Source of the DNA: Pomacea canaliculata
Taxonomy: Eukaryota; Mollusca; Gastropoda; Architaenioglossa; Ampullariidae
Direction of reading: 5' to 3'
Assembly: GCF_003073045.1 (NCBI RefSeq)
Contig: NC_037594.1
Location: 21,086,927-21,150,926, forward strand
Length of the DNA stretch: 64,000 bases
Below are positions 1 through 12,409 of the stretch, piece by piece. The notes beneath the pieces are model-generated. The model was not told where the DNA came from. It saw nothing but the letters and a program-made list of their open reading frames with translations, and searched no databases. Each line of letters starts with the position of its first letter. Positions within the stretch are counted from its first letter, which is position 1. The position numbers and the translations under genes were made by a program.

Positions 1-209
1 CATGGTAATGTCTGTGTATGCCATAAAGTAACCGCAGTAACCACAGGCTTGCACGTGTTATGCTTTTAATTCGTATTCATGCGAATTGCATGACTCCGAA
101 CACAATGCACAAAGGCTGGGGAAAAAAAAGTATTTTTTAAAAAACCACAAGCAGACAGCTTCATAATAAATGCCTGAAGATTTGACTCTCTTTTTACTCT
201 GAGCCCAAT

Positions 210-263
210 TCAGAGGTTCTCATTGGTCAAAATATCATCAGGGTCCACACTGGTTTGACAACA
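210..263 (-). CDS. Possible terminal exon of the left-hand gene
   Basis: A strong acceptor (tattttatttttag) precedes a short open stretch. Read in phase 0 it ends in DPDDILTNENL and a stop at 210-212. The candidate upstream donor (aatg|gtgggt near 658) is in phase 1, so the join does not agree cleanly. The alternative is that the long exon simply ends at its own stop codon, 649-651. Confidence 0.18.
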   Translation of the reverse strand, partial: CCQTSVDPDDILTNENL

Positions 264-648
264 CTAAAAATAAAATACATAATTAAAAGGATGTTTTTAT
301 TACTTGCTCATTTTTGAGGATTCATTAGTGGAAGAGAAGCACTTTTAAGGCCTTAATTTTGAAGCAGGTGTAAGCACCTGTAAGTGCAATATGGACCCTG
401 TTATATGCACGCATCCACCCACACTTATGGGTTGAGAGCGTATATTTAACCCCCTCCAATCTATCCATGCACAACATGTGCTGTAACACTAATTCCACAG
501 TATATACACACATTTACATATTTCTTGTAAGTGTTTTCAAATGTTTTGAATAATAAATCTTACTCTCTTGTGCAAATTTAAATGAAATTAAAAAAAATTA
601 ATGGCAGAAAAGTAACTAAAAACAATGCTCAAAACACTTAACATATTG

Positions 649-3600
649 TCACCCACCATTGTAAATGTCGTCAAAGAAGTCAACCCTTTCATGGTCAGCA
701 CAATGCTTGCTTGCATCAAAAGGATGAGGTAAGGCTGTAACCGATTTCTCTTTCAGCTTTGCAGAAACAGGCTCTTGTGTATTTCTGGAGTTCTGGGCAG
801 TGGCATCCAAAGTATCATGTTGATCCTGATGTCTACTGGAGTCCAGACTGTTCGAATGGCAAACAGCTTCCTCTGAGCTTTTAGAAAATCTTCTGTTGCC
901 TTGCCTAGGAAGTACACTTAAGCTGGATGCTTCTTTACTTAAAGTAATGGTAGTATTCTGGGTGCCCATCTGGTGAAGTTTTACAAGCTCAGGCTGTTTT
1001 GATTCCTTGCCATAGATGGGTTCTAGGACAGGAGGCGATGAGGAGCTGCTTTCTGAGGATCCCTGTCTTCTTGTATGATGACTGAACTCATCACATGTTT
1101 CCAAGTAAACTGACTTCATACTTGTGGAACATCTGTCCTGCATATTTGTTAAAACCTGTCTCATTCCCGCTGCTGTAGCAGAATGCTCAAAGTGCTTTGC
1201 TGGAGTCACCAAGTTTTGATTGCCACACGGCTCACCAGGAACAGAAAATTCTGGGATGTTGGTGTGAACAACACTACCTGGGGGTGTATACCGATTCTCA
1301 GCATCAATGTCCATCTGGAAGACTTCAGATTCTTCAAGTTCTTCCATCTCAACCTCTACATTATGCTCAGTTATTGCCAAGTGCCCTTGTTCTTGCCCAG
1401 TATGTGAAATTAGCCTTCTTTCCTTCACTATATCTGGTTCTCTCATCTTTTCTTCATCGTCATGAGATAAATCAGTGTCAGATTGAGGCCATTTAGGTCT
1501 GAATTTCTCAGACCCCTTTAAGGCATTCCGAAATGCTTGGAGTTTTTCTGGAGAGATCAAAAAAGGCTGCTTGTCTTTGGTTTGCCATCCTTCTTCACGA
1601 TGACCATGTGATCTGTTATCAGGATTATTACAACTGAATGCATTCTCAGTTTCTTGTACAGATGACTGTCCATGAGGCGTTACTCTTTGTGTGGACCTTG
1701 TGTGTAGAGAGCCATCAGCATTGCCAGTTGCTTCTTCCAAACTGCTTATACCAGATCTTGCATCTGATCCATAAACTTGGTCTTTCACCGGATTTACCAT
1801 TTTTTTATGCTCTGTCTCATTTTTGCCACTGATAGAGTTCAGTGAATCCCTCTGTCTTAGGTCAAAACTAACTTCTTTCCAACTCAAAAGAGGAACAGTC
1901 AGAGTTCTTTCAACAACACGCTTGCTTGGCACACTATCTGAGCGTACACTGATAACAGTAGGAATAGGTGAAGACTCCATCTGAAGACATTCACTATTTT
2001 TAGCAGCCACCCTGACGGTTCCTCCTTTTTCCCCGTGTTGTGGTGGCACAGAAAATAGCCAAGGTGCAGATTGCTCTGTGTCACCTAGCAGCTTTGTAGT
2101 GTTCTTCTCTGGCTGAATTTCCTCATCTGAAACATTTTCATATATGGTGTTATTGCTCAAGCCCTGGCGGTTTTCTGCCTTTAACTCAGAGTTACCTGCA
2201 CAAGAGTAATCTCTGCATAATAAATATTTCCCATTTGGTTGAATTTCATCATCTGAAACATTTTCATATATAGTGTTATTACTTAAAACTTTGTGGTTTT
2301 CTATCTTTAATTCTGAATGACCTGCACATATGTGAACTTCTCTGTACATTGCAGATTCTTCAGCTAGCTGAATTTCTTCATCTGAAAGATCTTCATAAAC
2401 AGTACCAAATAAGCCATGACTGTCTTCTGTTTGTTGCTCTAAAGATAACTTGGACAAAGTCTGAACTTCAAAAGAATTACTGTGCGACCTTTCCAACTGA
2501 CTTCTTTTGGTTGGTTTGCTGTTACAATTAAAACTACACACAGTTTCCTTGAAAGATTCTACATCTGGCTGAACCTCTCCATCTGAAATATCTTCATAAA
2601 TAATATCAGGTAAGCCAAAGTTGTTTTTTGTTTGTTGCTCTGAAGATAGCTTGTGCTTTACCAATGTCTCAGAGGAAAAGTGTTTACATACGGAATTTTC
2701 ATCAACAGTACCTTGTTCATGTTTGCACAATGCACAACCGATAGCGTGAAGATGTTGACATTCCTTGCTGCTACTAAAAAGTCCTGATTTTGAACATTTT
2801 ATCTCGTCATGAGAATCCCTTAATGAATCCATTGTAGAATATTTATTTCCTCCTTTGCTGTTCTGGTTCTGATGACTATCACTTTCAACAGATGAAAAGT
2901 TCTCTAGGGAGGCATCATCAGATCTCTGAGGTTTTTTCTCCACTGAGGAACAAGATCTTTCCTTGGAACTGTTCTTAAAATCTCTAGAAAACCTCTCTCT
3001 CCTCTCTATTATGTAAGAGGGTTTTTGCTTCTGTGGTTTTTACTGTGTTTCTCTCTCTGTCCAGCTCCTTCGCCTCTATCCTGACCTTTGTCATGTTCTG
3101 CATGGCTCTGAGTGGTGTTTTATATTCTGCCTATCAACAGCAACTCCTCTATGTTTACCATGGTATAATGTGGTGAACCTATTCTTCTTATTCTGTCTGC
3201 TTTTATGTCTTCTGTGAGCATGCCCATAATTGTTAGCAAGCCCAAGCCCACTAGCATAAGATGAATTGACACTTGGTCTTTTGTTGCCCTCGAGTCTGAT
3301 CTCCCTCTCAGTCCTATATGCTGGTAATGAGGCAAGTGGGATCTCTAACATTTCACACCCCAGTGATTGTAAAGTCATACCACTATCTGCAGTTCTGCTG
3401 GAAGCAGCAATTTCCTGCCGGCTCTTGCAAGATACATCATTCTCGGGTCTATTATGATGAAATAGTTGTTTTCTACATCCCTGATGTTGGGTTGAATCTG
3501 TCCTGCAACTGTGCAATGGACCAGTTTCTCTTCTATGCAAAATTTGTGAACTCTGATGGCTGCTTCCAATACAATCAAGCTGGTTTTCATCATTAGACAA

Positions 3601-4370
3601 TTCTGAATTAGAAAATGAAGCTGTTTCTTTTAATGAAGATCTAGCTAGTGATGATATACAGGCTTCTCCTTGGTTCTTAACATCCCTGTATTCTTCATTT
3701 ATCAACAAATTATTAGGCAATTCTTCAGCTCTGCTGTTAATAACTTCTTGTCCTTTTTCTGGAGAGATCACAAGAGGCTGCTTCTTTTTGGTTTGCCGTC
3801 CTTCCTTGAGCTGACCCTGTGATCTATTATCAGGATTACTCTGACTGGATGCATTCTCAGTTTCCTGAAGCTGACTGGCTTCCTTGCTAGATTTTGCCCC
3901 AACAGCTTTCATTATTCGTTGCCTATGTCTTCTCTTTCTCTGTCTTCTAGCCCTTCCTACCTGTCTGAATAATTCTAAAGGAAATTGTTTAGAAACAGCT
4001 TCCCCACATGTGTTAACTACAGCTGTGCTTGCTGCTACTTCCAATCCCAGCAGTGAAACAGAGGAATATTCCAGGTGTGCTTCAGTTCTTGGAACTGGTA
4101 AAAGGCCTAGGCCCAGTTGCTGATGAAATACCATTGTAGCTGGTGACTTTTCTGTTATTTTTTGTTTCTTACTGTGTGGAAAAGATTTGTATATTTGCTT
4201 ATCCAAAGTGCTGTTTTCACCATTTTTCCTTTCATGAGTGTCTGATGCACTTTTAGAAAGCTGAACTAAACTTGCTGGCAATTCTGATGATCTAAATGGA
4301 TGTCCATAAGACTTCCGAAGTTGTTTAATGGAAGAAGATGCTAAATATTCTTTCCCAGGTTCAATACTGG
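649..4370 (-). CDS. Giant repeat-bearing exon of the left-hand gene
   Basis: The exon begins after a good acceptor (gtgtttttctgtttatag) at 4371-4372 and runs to a stop at 649, or to a donor at about 658. It is open from 4370 to 3091. It then appears to continue in two other frames through 3110-2945 (residues such as YIIERRERFSRDFKN), and is again open for 2943-649. The protein is rich in Ser, Glu, Gln and Asn. It carries four copies of a Y-E-[DN]-x-S-D-x-E-[IV]-Q motif (about 2650-2100) and two copies of an ISPEK-containing block (3864-3755 and 1653-1544). There is no membrane segment or catalytic motif. The frame changes near 3110 and 3020 lie beside short A-runs, so consensus errors are possible. 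Confidence 0.6.
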
Positions 4371-7300
4371 CTATAAACAGAAAAACACATAGGGTAAAAG
4401 ATGGTACAGTTTGTATCATCCATCGTCAAAATGCAATATGTGTTTCAGGCCACAAGCAGACAAGCATCTTTTACCAAATAGCTACAGAAATCAGAAAAGA
4501 TCAACAGGAAAAAGAGCAATTTAAATTTCTACTTCAATGTTTCTGCATTCTATGTGTAGTAATATTAATGTCTTTTCATATGCTAGAGATCTTTTCAAAA
4601 TACCATTGAGCTATTATATCATTGCAAGTTCTGTGGCATAAGTCAAATCAAAAGCAGTGTAAGCAGCATGCAAAATATGATTGCAGGATTTGAGGACTAA
4701 GCAGTGTGTTCACCCAAGTAATCAGCACTTATTCAACTAATGTTTTAATAATAAATAATAATAAATGCAAAATTTGTAAAGTCCATGCTCATACTCCTAA
4801 GGAGCATGCTCTTTCGCCTAAGAACATGACATGGACAGCATACGAGGGACAGGAAACAAATAACACATGAGCTAAGAAAGAATAAACAGCAGCACTAATG
4901 ATGAATAAAAACAAGTACAGAAAATGCAAAGAGGAACCAAATAACAAGAACTGAGAGTATCATGATAAAGATCATCACTTACACATTTCTCACAAGCTGA
5001 CATGCTGCTGGAACATAATGGATTTGAAGATACTGCTAATGTGTGACTTTCTGCTGTTAACAAAACACCACTCTCTAGGGATGTTTTATCTCAAGACCCC
5101 AATACATGTTCACCTTAAACATCATTTTTTAAAACCAAAGATAGATTTTGGAGCAAGTCACATGAAGCAACTACGTAATCGACCTGGATCTTACCGCTTC
5201 ATCATTTATCTGAAAGCCACAATCAAACGCACCAGCAACTTTGGCTGAATTAAATTCAAGTTTTTTATAGAAGGATCCACTTCATGTGTTAAAGTACTGT
5301 CTGACACAGCATGTACTAGGGATGACATGTTTTTTGTCGATGTGGTAGATGCACCAGGTGGCAGTGATGCTTCCATTGTTGAGGCTGTATAGAAAGTGAT
5401 GCGACAGTCTTGCATTTGCTCCTCAGAATCTAGCGAACTGTTAACCTTCTCTTCATGCAAATACTGCAGATATTGTGACAGCTTCTGGCAAAGCTTCTTT
5501 AGAAGATCCATTCAAAAACACTGGAGAAACATTTACAAATGTTCCAATCTCTGCAGATGACATTTTGGCCAACTTTACCTTGCCAACTCTTTCAGCCAGG
5601 CTTGAGGACATCTTTTGATCTGCATTTCCATGATTTGCAGCCATTACCTCACTGAGAACAACCATATCCTCAGAATTACAGCACAAAATGACTTTAAGAA
5701 TTAAGTCATGACTGGTTTCTTCTTGACAAGGTGCAGGACTGACTATTACTGGGGTAGATCTATTTCTATTGAGGCACCATCCTGTGATAATAATGCAGAA
5801 TATTTGCTGGACTGAACTAGTGAGACTAGTTCAGGGCTTGGCAGTCCTCTTGACAATACCATCTTTTGTTTTTCTTTTGAGACTGAACATTCTTGGACAG
5901 TGATTTCTGGATCTTTCAAAGACAGTTTTCTCAATAGTTGTCAGCATAGCTGCTGGAGTGGCCCGATTTCTTAGACTCATCATTCACTAATGAAGTTTTC
6001 ATACCATCATATAACTCATCCAAAGACCTGTTACTGGTATCTATGCTGTGGCATAAAGATTTTGTCTTCCCATCAATGGATGAAAACTTTTCCATGCATC
6101 TAGCTTTCCTGGAGTCAGTCACACATGAGAGGGTTCTATGATGATTCTGTCCTTTTGGTTGTGCACTGCTGCAAAACTCTGAAGACTCATTCTGTTGCAG
6201 CAGAATTGGGCTTGAGAATTCTGTTGACATTTTACAGCTGGGTATCCAGTACGTCATTATTCCTTTCTGATGGTCCCAAAAAAGTTAAGAATGTTCCACT
6301 GGCTTGTGCTGGAACTACAAGCAGGTACCAATTTTCCAGTATGATTTCTTTTAGAAGCAATGGAATGTTTTTTTAGACAGTTCAAAAATGCTGTGTGAAG
6401 AATTGTGCTGAGTCCATACAGATTTGGTTGGCCCCTTATAACTCATTTCTGAAGCCTCAACCCGTTTTTCTGATGGTTCCAAATTGTTAAGGGGAGCAGA
6501 TGATGCTTCCCCAGATGAATCTAAAAGATCTTGTTCCACAGACATAAGTTCACCGTTTCTGAATGCTGTTTGTGGATCAGTCATTGAAGATTCAAATCTA
6601 AGCTCATTTTATGTTCATGTCTTGTCTTCACAACAGAGATTCCCAATTGATACAGCTGACATAATGCCCTTTCCATCTAGCTTTTCTGTGTCCTTATCCT
6701 TCTTGAATCCTTTTACCATTTCATCTACTTTCTCCTTGCTTTCTGATGGTTGCATTTGCCTTTTCAAAACTGTACCTGCCATTCCATGCTGTTTCCTTTC
6801 TGTCGCCTGTCTCTGGTCTACTGTAATATTTTGAAGTTTAAGAAAATCTATGCCCTTTCGCAAATGAATCTGTGCTATAGCACTGCCATATTGGTTTTTT
6901 TTGATAATGCCTGCCTCATGCCCTCTCAATTGATTAATATCTCCAGTGTAATTTGACCTTTGGTTATGTCCATGTGGCAAGTATTTTCTATTATGGAAAA
7001 AAACCTACCGTTTTCAAAGAACCTCTGTTAAATGGTGTTGAGAAGTTATTCCTTTGCCATTCAGCAACATAGCCAGTGTTGTGAACATTTCGTTGAATTT
7101 GAGAAAATTTATGCTCTTTCACAAAAAATTCTTGCAATCCTCTGCTGCTGTTTGACGAAAAACTGTATGGTGACCTAGAATATTCTCTGTACTTAAGTCC
7201 ATCCATTATGTCTGATTTGCCATCTGTTGATTAAGTTCCTATTCTCTAAACTCTGAGATGGTTCATACAGCCTTGAAGAGGATCTCTGGTCTGTTTGGTT

Positions 7301-10300
7301 TTTGCCATGCCTTCTAAAGTCATAAATCTGCTTTTTGGTGCCCATTACTTTTTTATTTCTGGGTGATCACAGTTTCATATTGTGATTGCAGCAGTTTCTC
7401 TGTGGATATTAGTCTGTTGTGGAATGTGTTTTGAGTGATTCTCGTTAGGAATGATTGGTTCCTCTTTTCTAGATTTTAAAATGTATACTGTGTATTTTTC
7501 GTTAAGAATTTATGTACCCTTTCAAAACTTCTTACGTTGTTTCTCAAAAATATCTGAAATTTTTAGTCCATCTGTTTATTCTCTAAGTCGAGACAGCATA
7601 AATACATGATGCTGTAGTACTAAATGACTACAAATTTATGCTTTGCTACACACTACGATGTGGATAAAAGGAGAAAAGAGGTGGTGAAGAGACAAGGCTT
7701 TGAAAAAAAAAAGACGTGCATGATAATGTATCCATAAGTATCTGCTGAAACCAGTAAAGCCCTGCAAAAATAAATGACATGCATAAGCTGAGAATCTAAG
7801 CATAGCATGTAAATGCACTGACACTCCAGAGAACCCATATGCAAGAAAGTCTAGACAAAAGCATCCTTGTGCATTTAGAAGAGTGCAAATTAATGGCAGA
7901 CAAACACAAGCAAGCTCACAAAATAATGACAGTCAGGGAGTCTGTGACTTAAGATGGATGTGGATTTCTCAATGATTTAAATAAAAAGCAAAAATATTCA
8001 TGGTGGCTTTAGAGGAAAAAGGATCATTTTGCATACAATAAGTTTCATGTTTGGTTAAGTAGGCACAGTGTTTCTAACTGATATTACTGTCAATGATGAA
8101 GAGGTAGAACACCTACATTACTTGACTTGAAAATAAAGTCACAGGCGTTGAAAATACATTTATATAAGTTACATATAAAAACAACAAGTGCTGATTATTC
8201 TTATTGTTAAAGGCACATACTAATTTCAAATTAGATCAAAATAAAGAATAAAGAAAATGGGAAAGCATGCAATATATAACTAAAGCAAGCAAATCTGTTG
8301 CACATCCTACAATAGGGCTTGTAATGATTCAGCCAAAAAAAGAAGGAACTCCGACTGGCTAGAATTAGGTATCCCCAACTGATAATCTCAAAGAAATTGA
8401 AGATGTAGATTAATCAAATGCAGGCGGTCCTCGGGTTATGCCAGCCCTGAGTTACGATGTTTTGTGGTTATGACACATCTCCCATTTACTGTATAAAGCC
8501 TTGTTTTTACTTAAGTGGTTTCGCGTCGTAAACGTCGTAACGCGAACTTCGTGTTTGGTGCACGTTTCATTTCATTATTAAATGTATTTTATAAGTGTTT
8601 TTCGATAATTACTGTGTTAGGATAGGATAAGTGCTTAAAGTATGCTATTACGTACAGTATGCTCGTATGTTCTGACTTACAGCGAAAATCGGTTTACAAC
8701 GTGACCTAGGAATGGAACGTCATAAGTCAAGGACCACCTGTATACATTTTACTTAGTGGGTGGGGAAATTGTGGAAATATTTTTTTCAAAGGGAGGAGAA
8801 TTAAAGGCTCTACTGTAAGGGGAAAATGGACTGTGATAGTTAAAACCTGAAAAACAAATAAAGTCTGCAAAAAGTAAAATATCTTTGCAATTTAAATATA
8901 CACTAATGCATTCAATATCAAACTGCCGATTTGACAGTCTTCTAAATGACATTTTAAAATAAAGAAAAGTAATAAGTCTTCTGCTTGGAAAATACTGAAT
9001 TCTCACAATTCGATATGAAATACAGACCTTCTTTCCATGACAGCTTTCAGGGGAAAAGTTGAGAGATATATAAGTCTTCTTATTATTATTAAAAAAAGAA
9101 ATATTGTAACAATTATGTAGCACTACTCTTTCTCCTTCTCTACCCCTTCTCACCCTCTACAAGCTGAGTCATGGGTAATATAGGTCTCATTTATTTTTGG
9201 ATTGTTGTTTATATATCTTGCTGTTCTGTGCCTCTGTAATACACTTTCAGTTTCACTGTTTATATGTACAATTCAAATGATTACAAGTTCAACAGATTTT
9301 ATTACTGCTATTGTTTTCTTTCTACAACAATTATAATATATGGCAATTTTAGAATCTGAAAATGCAGAGTACCAGTAGTTGTTATAAGCACATTCATGTA
9401 AACTTTATCAGTGTTTCTTTTATTATCAATTCCGAAAGTATGACATTGCATTTAAAAGGAGATTTTCAGTTACTTCTAATAGTACCAGGGATAAGACTAT
9501 TCAGAGTATGCTATGATGATGAATAAACAGATGTCAGAGTAACTTACTGGCCTTTTACTTTCACAAAAAAAGATCTCAAAAACATCTTCTGTTGAATCAT
9601 TTGGGCTCACATTCATGGATGTTGGCAGTTTACCACATGTAAAATTGCCAAAATTCAGGTATGTAACCAGCTGATTAAGTTAACCCAACAGACAAACTCT
9701 TGATCTATAAACCACCAAGTAAGTAAAGTTATCTGATTGACTGGCATAGCAGAAACTAACCCCCAAAAATGACACTGCACATGTATTTGTTGACAAAATT
9801 ATTAATTTCTTTTCATTCCAAAACTAAATGAGCAATGCGCAAAAAAAAACCCCAAAGGCAGAATGTCAACTGTACTATTCAGTTTCATTTTTTTAATACA
9901 GAATTCGCTACTCATAAACTGTCAATTAAATTAACAGTATATCTCAAACAGCTCTTTACCATTAGCTCTGTCCAGTTCATTAATAAAGTCTAAATCAAGT
10001 CAGTGTTCACTATGGTTGAACTAAATCATTATCTCCACCATATTTACCCTAGGTGAGAGAAAGTTATTGAATGGGGAGCCCTCTAATAGAATACTAGCTG
10101 ATAAGATGATTTGGGTAAGACTGTCCACGAATATGGAGTTTTAACTGCTATCTCCAGTTAGCTGATCTATCTAGTTTGGGTAGCTTAACAGGCTAAATCC
10201 ATCTGCTCCCCAAGTATGGCTCATATTCATATTATGAGCTGTGGTGCACAAGAAATAAAAAATTTAGCAAAAGAAGGAACAAAAGATACCAAAATGGAAC

Positions 10301-12407
10301 AGGAAAAAAAAACACCTTAAAAAATAATAAACCTAATATATCAGGGGCCTTAGTCATAATTCCTGTAGTTCTGAAGACTTCTCACAATTAATGGTGACTT
10401 GCAAGGGTAAACAGGTCTGCTAAAGTCAAATCACTGTTCTATAATACATTCAGTAGTTATAGCAGAAAACAGGAGCATAATACAAAGAACAAAATCTGAA
10501 TAAGAATTTTCCATCCAAAAAATATGTGATGGTTTTGCAATGTCAACCAAATTTTTGGAAAGGGACAAAAGATGAAGAAAGTACAATGTTAAAGTTTTAA
10601 TATTAAAAATACTTTAAAATTTACTTTTTAACAAACATCAAAAATCGTCAGGACATATGCCAATAAGACATAGTATGCTATTTAAAAAAATAAGACACAC
10701 CTCCAATGATGCTTCCTCTGTGATAAGATGATCCAATTTTGAAACTTGTCCTTGAGTCATCTTTTTGTCTATTATAAATAATAAATCTTATTAACTGATC
10801 ATTAAGTAAACAATAAAAACACTGCTAAAAATAAAATGGTGATGTTTAAAACTGCATTGTGACAGCCTCAATAAAAAAAATGTACCTAAAAATTGTCTGA
10901 GCTTTTAGAATCACAAGTTTTTCTTTAATGCTGCATTTTAAAGTGCATATATAAGCAAGTGTATATAGAATAACTGGTCTTGACATTGCTTAGTACTGGA
11001 TTGTATGTACAGCAGTTTTAAGAGGTGTAGTTATTTTCTTAAATACACCCATGCTGAAGCTATGCTCTTAAAGTAATAATCGATCAATCTGATACATACT
11101 GAAATGCCTACTTTTTTAATCTGAAATCTTACATTGTAGATTTTCATTTGCCCTAGTTAAATTCTGCATTTTTTCATTTACTGTGGCTATGTGAACATAA
11201 TCAATCTCAATTACTGTCCATGTTTGAATGTAAAATAATGATGTTGCCATATATCTAACATATTTGCACTGTCAAAAGCTAATTGTATGCTTATTTTCCA
11301 CACTACAGTTTATGAAAATGTTAATGATGATGGCTGCTATTGTTTCCCTTGAAATGGGATTAGGCCTACTCAATAAAAAAAAATTAGAGCTGGAATTTAA
11401 GGATTATTATTAATTATGAAATTAATCCTGTGACAGAAATGTTGTCTAATACTGCTGAATATAATAAAGAGATAATTGATTAAAGAAAAGGTAGCAGTAT
11501 TGAATACAACAAAAAGTAAACACCTACACATATGTAACACTCATCATATCTATAGCAAAGATTAGCTAATAACTTATGGAATTGGTCGGTATGGAAAAGC
11601 AGCAATAAAAAAACATGCTTGTAATGGACCAAAGTAACTATGAAGAATACTTATACAACTGCATAGTTTTGTTGATTAACGAATTCTTCACTTTAACACT
11701 GTCTATCATTAGTCATACAGCACCGTAATTAAAAATGTGCTTTAATTTCACATTAACATACACCTACTGTACTATACTTTCTTATTTTCACAATTATAAG
11801 CGAACAAGCAACTTTTTTTCCTTTTTGCTGACTGGAACTTCATTTTAATTTTTGTTTTTTTGTGGCATCACTGTATGGTATGCAACTTTTCTACATAGTT
11901 AGGCAATATGGTCTTTATTTTAATCGACAATTTCATCCTTTCCTGATCGGCTGCAAAACTTCAAAACACAGCTTGCTTGCAAATGGCGGGCTTACAAAAA
12001 TGTATCAAAGCTCAACTATTAACATTGTTAGGTACATAGGCTTTCTACAACAACAACAAAAAAAAAAAGGAATTATTAATACCTTAATCCCGAGACCTTC
12101 TTGCCTGCCATGTCCACAACATTTTGAGATAATGAAGTGACCGAGCCTATTTACCTTTACGTCTTTTACCGTAAACTTCAACATCAACATCTGAACGAAT
12201 TATCTCTCTTGGACGTTTAAAGACTTCGACGTCACGTCCGGTATAGCAGACGAAGACTTCTGAACGTACAGCAGGTGTACTGTGCCAGCGCAGTGGGAAA
12301 AATATTAAAACCACCAATAACTGAAGGTCCTTGTACAGTTTGTTTTTGTAAATCTCGTCTTTACTAGTCCACCAGACTATCGCAAGGCAGCTGCCAATGC
12401 AGAGCAT
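649..12407 (-). CDS. Large unrecognised multi-exon gene for a Ser-rich repeat protein, broken by frameshifts
   Basis: I do not recognise the family. Exons inferred on the minus strand are: one ending at 12155, then 10768-10701, 9670-9548, 7553-5195 and 4370-about 658. The first three junctions agree in phase (1, 0, 0) and have good GT/AG sites. The N-terminal part holds two short basic DVEV motifs (DVEVFKRP and DVEVYGKRRK). The giant exons encode a polar, Ser/Glu-rich sequence with no obvious globular domain, four acidic repeats and a duplicated 40-residue block. Coding frame jumps about ten times in 7553-5195 and two or three times in 4370-658. The gene is therefore either decaying or read through a consensus with residual indels. 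The KxYGxRR-like motif loosely recalls PDS5-binding motifs of haspin or sororin, but no kinase or other domain is visible, so no name is given. The 5' end is not determined. Confidence 0.55.
1544..1653 (-). repeat. Internal duplicated coding block, copy 1
   Basis: This 110-bp stretch is closely similar to 3755-3864 in the same exon. It encodes an ETENA...NPDNRS...ISPEK block. Equal length and the conserved reading frame show an in-frame internal duplication. Confidence 0.85.
2100..2660 (-). repeat. Four acidic protein repeats, consensus YE[DN]xSDxE[IV]Q
   Basis: Four copies occur inside the giant exon: IIYEDISDGEVQP, TVYEDLSDEEIQL, TIYENVSDDEIQP and TIYENVSDEEIQP. The last two copies share about 42 residues, including a SELKxEN stretch. 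They look like short linear acidic motifs, possibly phospho-regulated. Confidence 0.8.
3755..3864 (-). repeat. Internal duplicated coding block, copy 2
   Basis: This is the partner of 1544-1653, lying 2.2 kb upstream in the direction of transcription. It encodes the same ETENA...NPDNRS...ISPEK order with substitutions but no length change. Confidence 0.85.
4770..4970. repeat. Dispersed repeat, intronic copy
   Basis: Its text (agaacatgacatggacagca, then aaacaagtacagaaaatgca and aacaagaactg) matches 61665-61825 in the same orientation and order with substitutions. The copy lies in the intron between the two giant exons. Family unknown, possibly a SINE body. Confidence 0.6.
5195..7553 (-). pseudogene. 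Giant Ser-rich exon of the left-hand gene with about ten frame breaks
   Basis: Successive minus-strand open segments (7206-6991, 6980-6615, 6584-6351, 6257-5931, 5934-5746, 5686-5453, 5511-5206) abut or overlap in changing frames. All read as the same kind of Ser/Glu/Lys-rich protein. Upstream, open segments continue to an acceptor (aaaaatttcag) at about 7554, which is in phase 0 with the donor of the previous exon at 9548. The downstream donor is GCG|gtaaga at 5195. This looks like one 2.4-kb exon with roughly ten indels. It is either a decaying gene or an error-rich consensus; the sequence alone cannot decide. Confidence 0.5.
7554..9547. other. Intron of the left-hand gene, AT-rich, with one MITE
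   Basis: Apart from the element at 8421-8740 I see only AT-rich sequence. A reading frame at 9153-8749 is hydrophobic and lacks coding character. The flanking exons join in phase without it. Confidence 0.5.
8421..8740. mobile_element. pogo/Tigger-like MITE (320 bp)
   Basis: The ends are inverted: CAGGCGGTCCTCGGGTTATG on the left and GTCAAGGACCACCTG on the right. A TA follows the right end; the left flank is TG, one substitution from the expected TA. There is no coding capacity. Short length, TA-type target and CAGG termini fit non-autonomous pogo/Tigger derivatives. Confidence 0.75.
9548..9670 (-). CDS. Exon 3 of the left-hand gene (41 codons)
   Basis: The 123-nt exon is bounded by acceptor ttaatcag at 9671-9673 and donor CCA|gtaagt at 9548. 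It is open in phase 0 at both ends and contains NFTCGKLPTSMNVSPNDSTE. It joins the preceding exon (10768-10701) and the following one (start 7553) without a phase conflict. No domain recognised. Confidence 0.55.
9671..12154. other. Introns 1 and 2 of the left-hand gene
   Basis: The sequence is AT-rich and non-coding apart from the 68-nt exon at 10701-10768. No repeat with recognisable ends was seen. Confidence 0.45.
10701..10768 (-). CDS. Exon 2 of the left-hand gene (68 nt)
   Basis: The acceptor is tttataatag and the donor GAG|gtgtgt. The exon begins with two bases that complete a codon from exon 1 and then reads KKMTQGQVSKLDHLITEEAS in phase. It was accepted because both junction phases match its neighbours. 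Confidence 0.5.
12155..12407 (-). CDS. First recognised exon of the left-hand gene
   Basis: The reading frame ends in a canonical donor, CGTAAAG|gtaaat, after EIIRSDVDVEVYGKRRK, leaving phase 1 for exon 2. A near repeat, DVEVFKRP, lies upstream. The only in-frame ATG is at 12407, but the intervening residues are hydrophobic and look non-coding. The exon may instead start after an acceptor (tttttcccactgcgctggcacag) near 12283. The 5' boundary is uncertain. Confidence 0.45.
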
Positions 12408-12409
12408 CG

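Noticed and set aside
8749..9153. 134-codon minus-strand frame with an acceptor-like tttgtttttcag inside
   Set aside because: Neighbouring exons at 9548 and 7553 join in phase 0 without it, and the composition is not coding-like.
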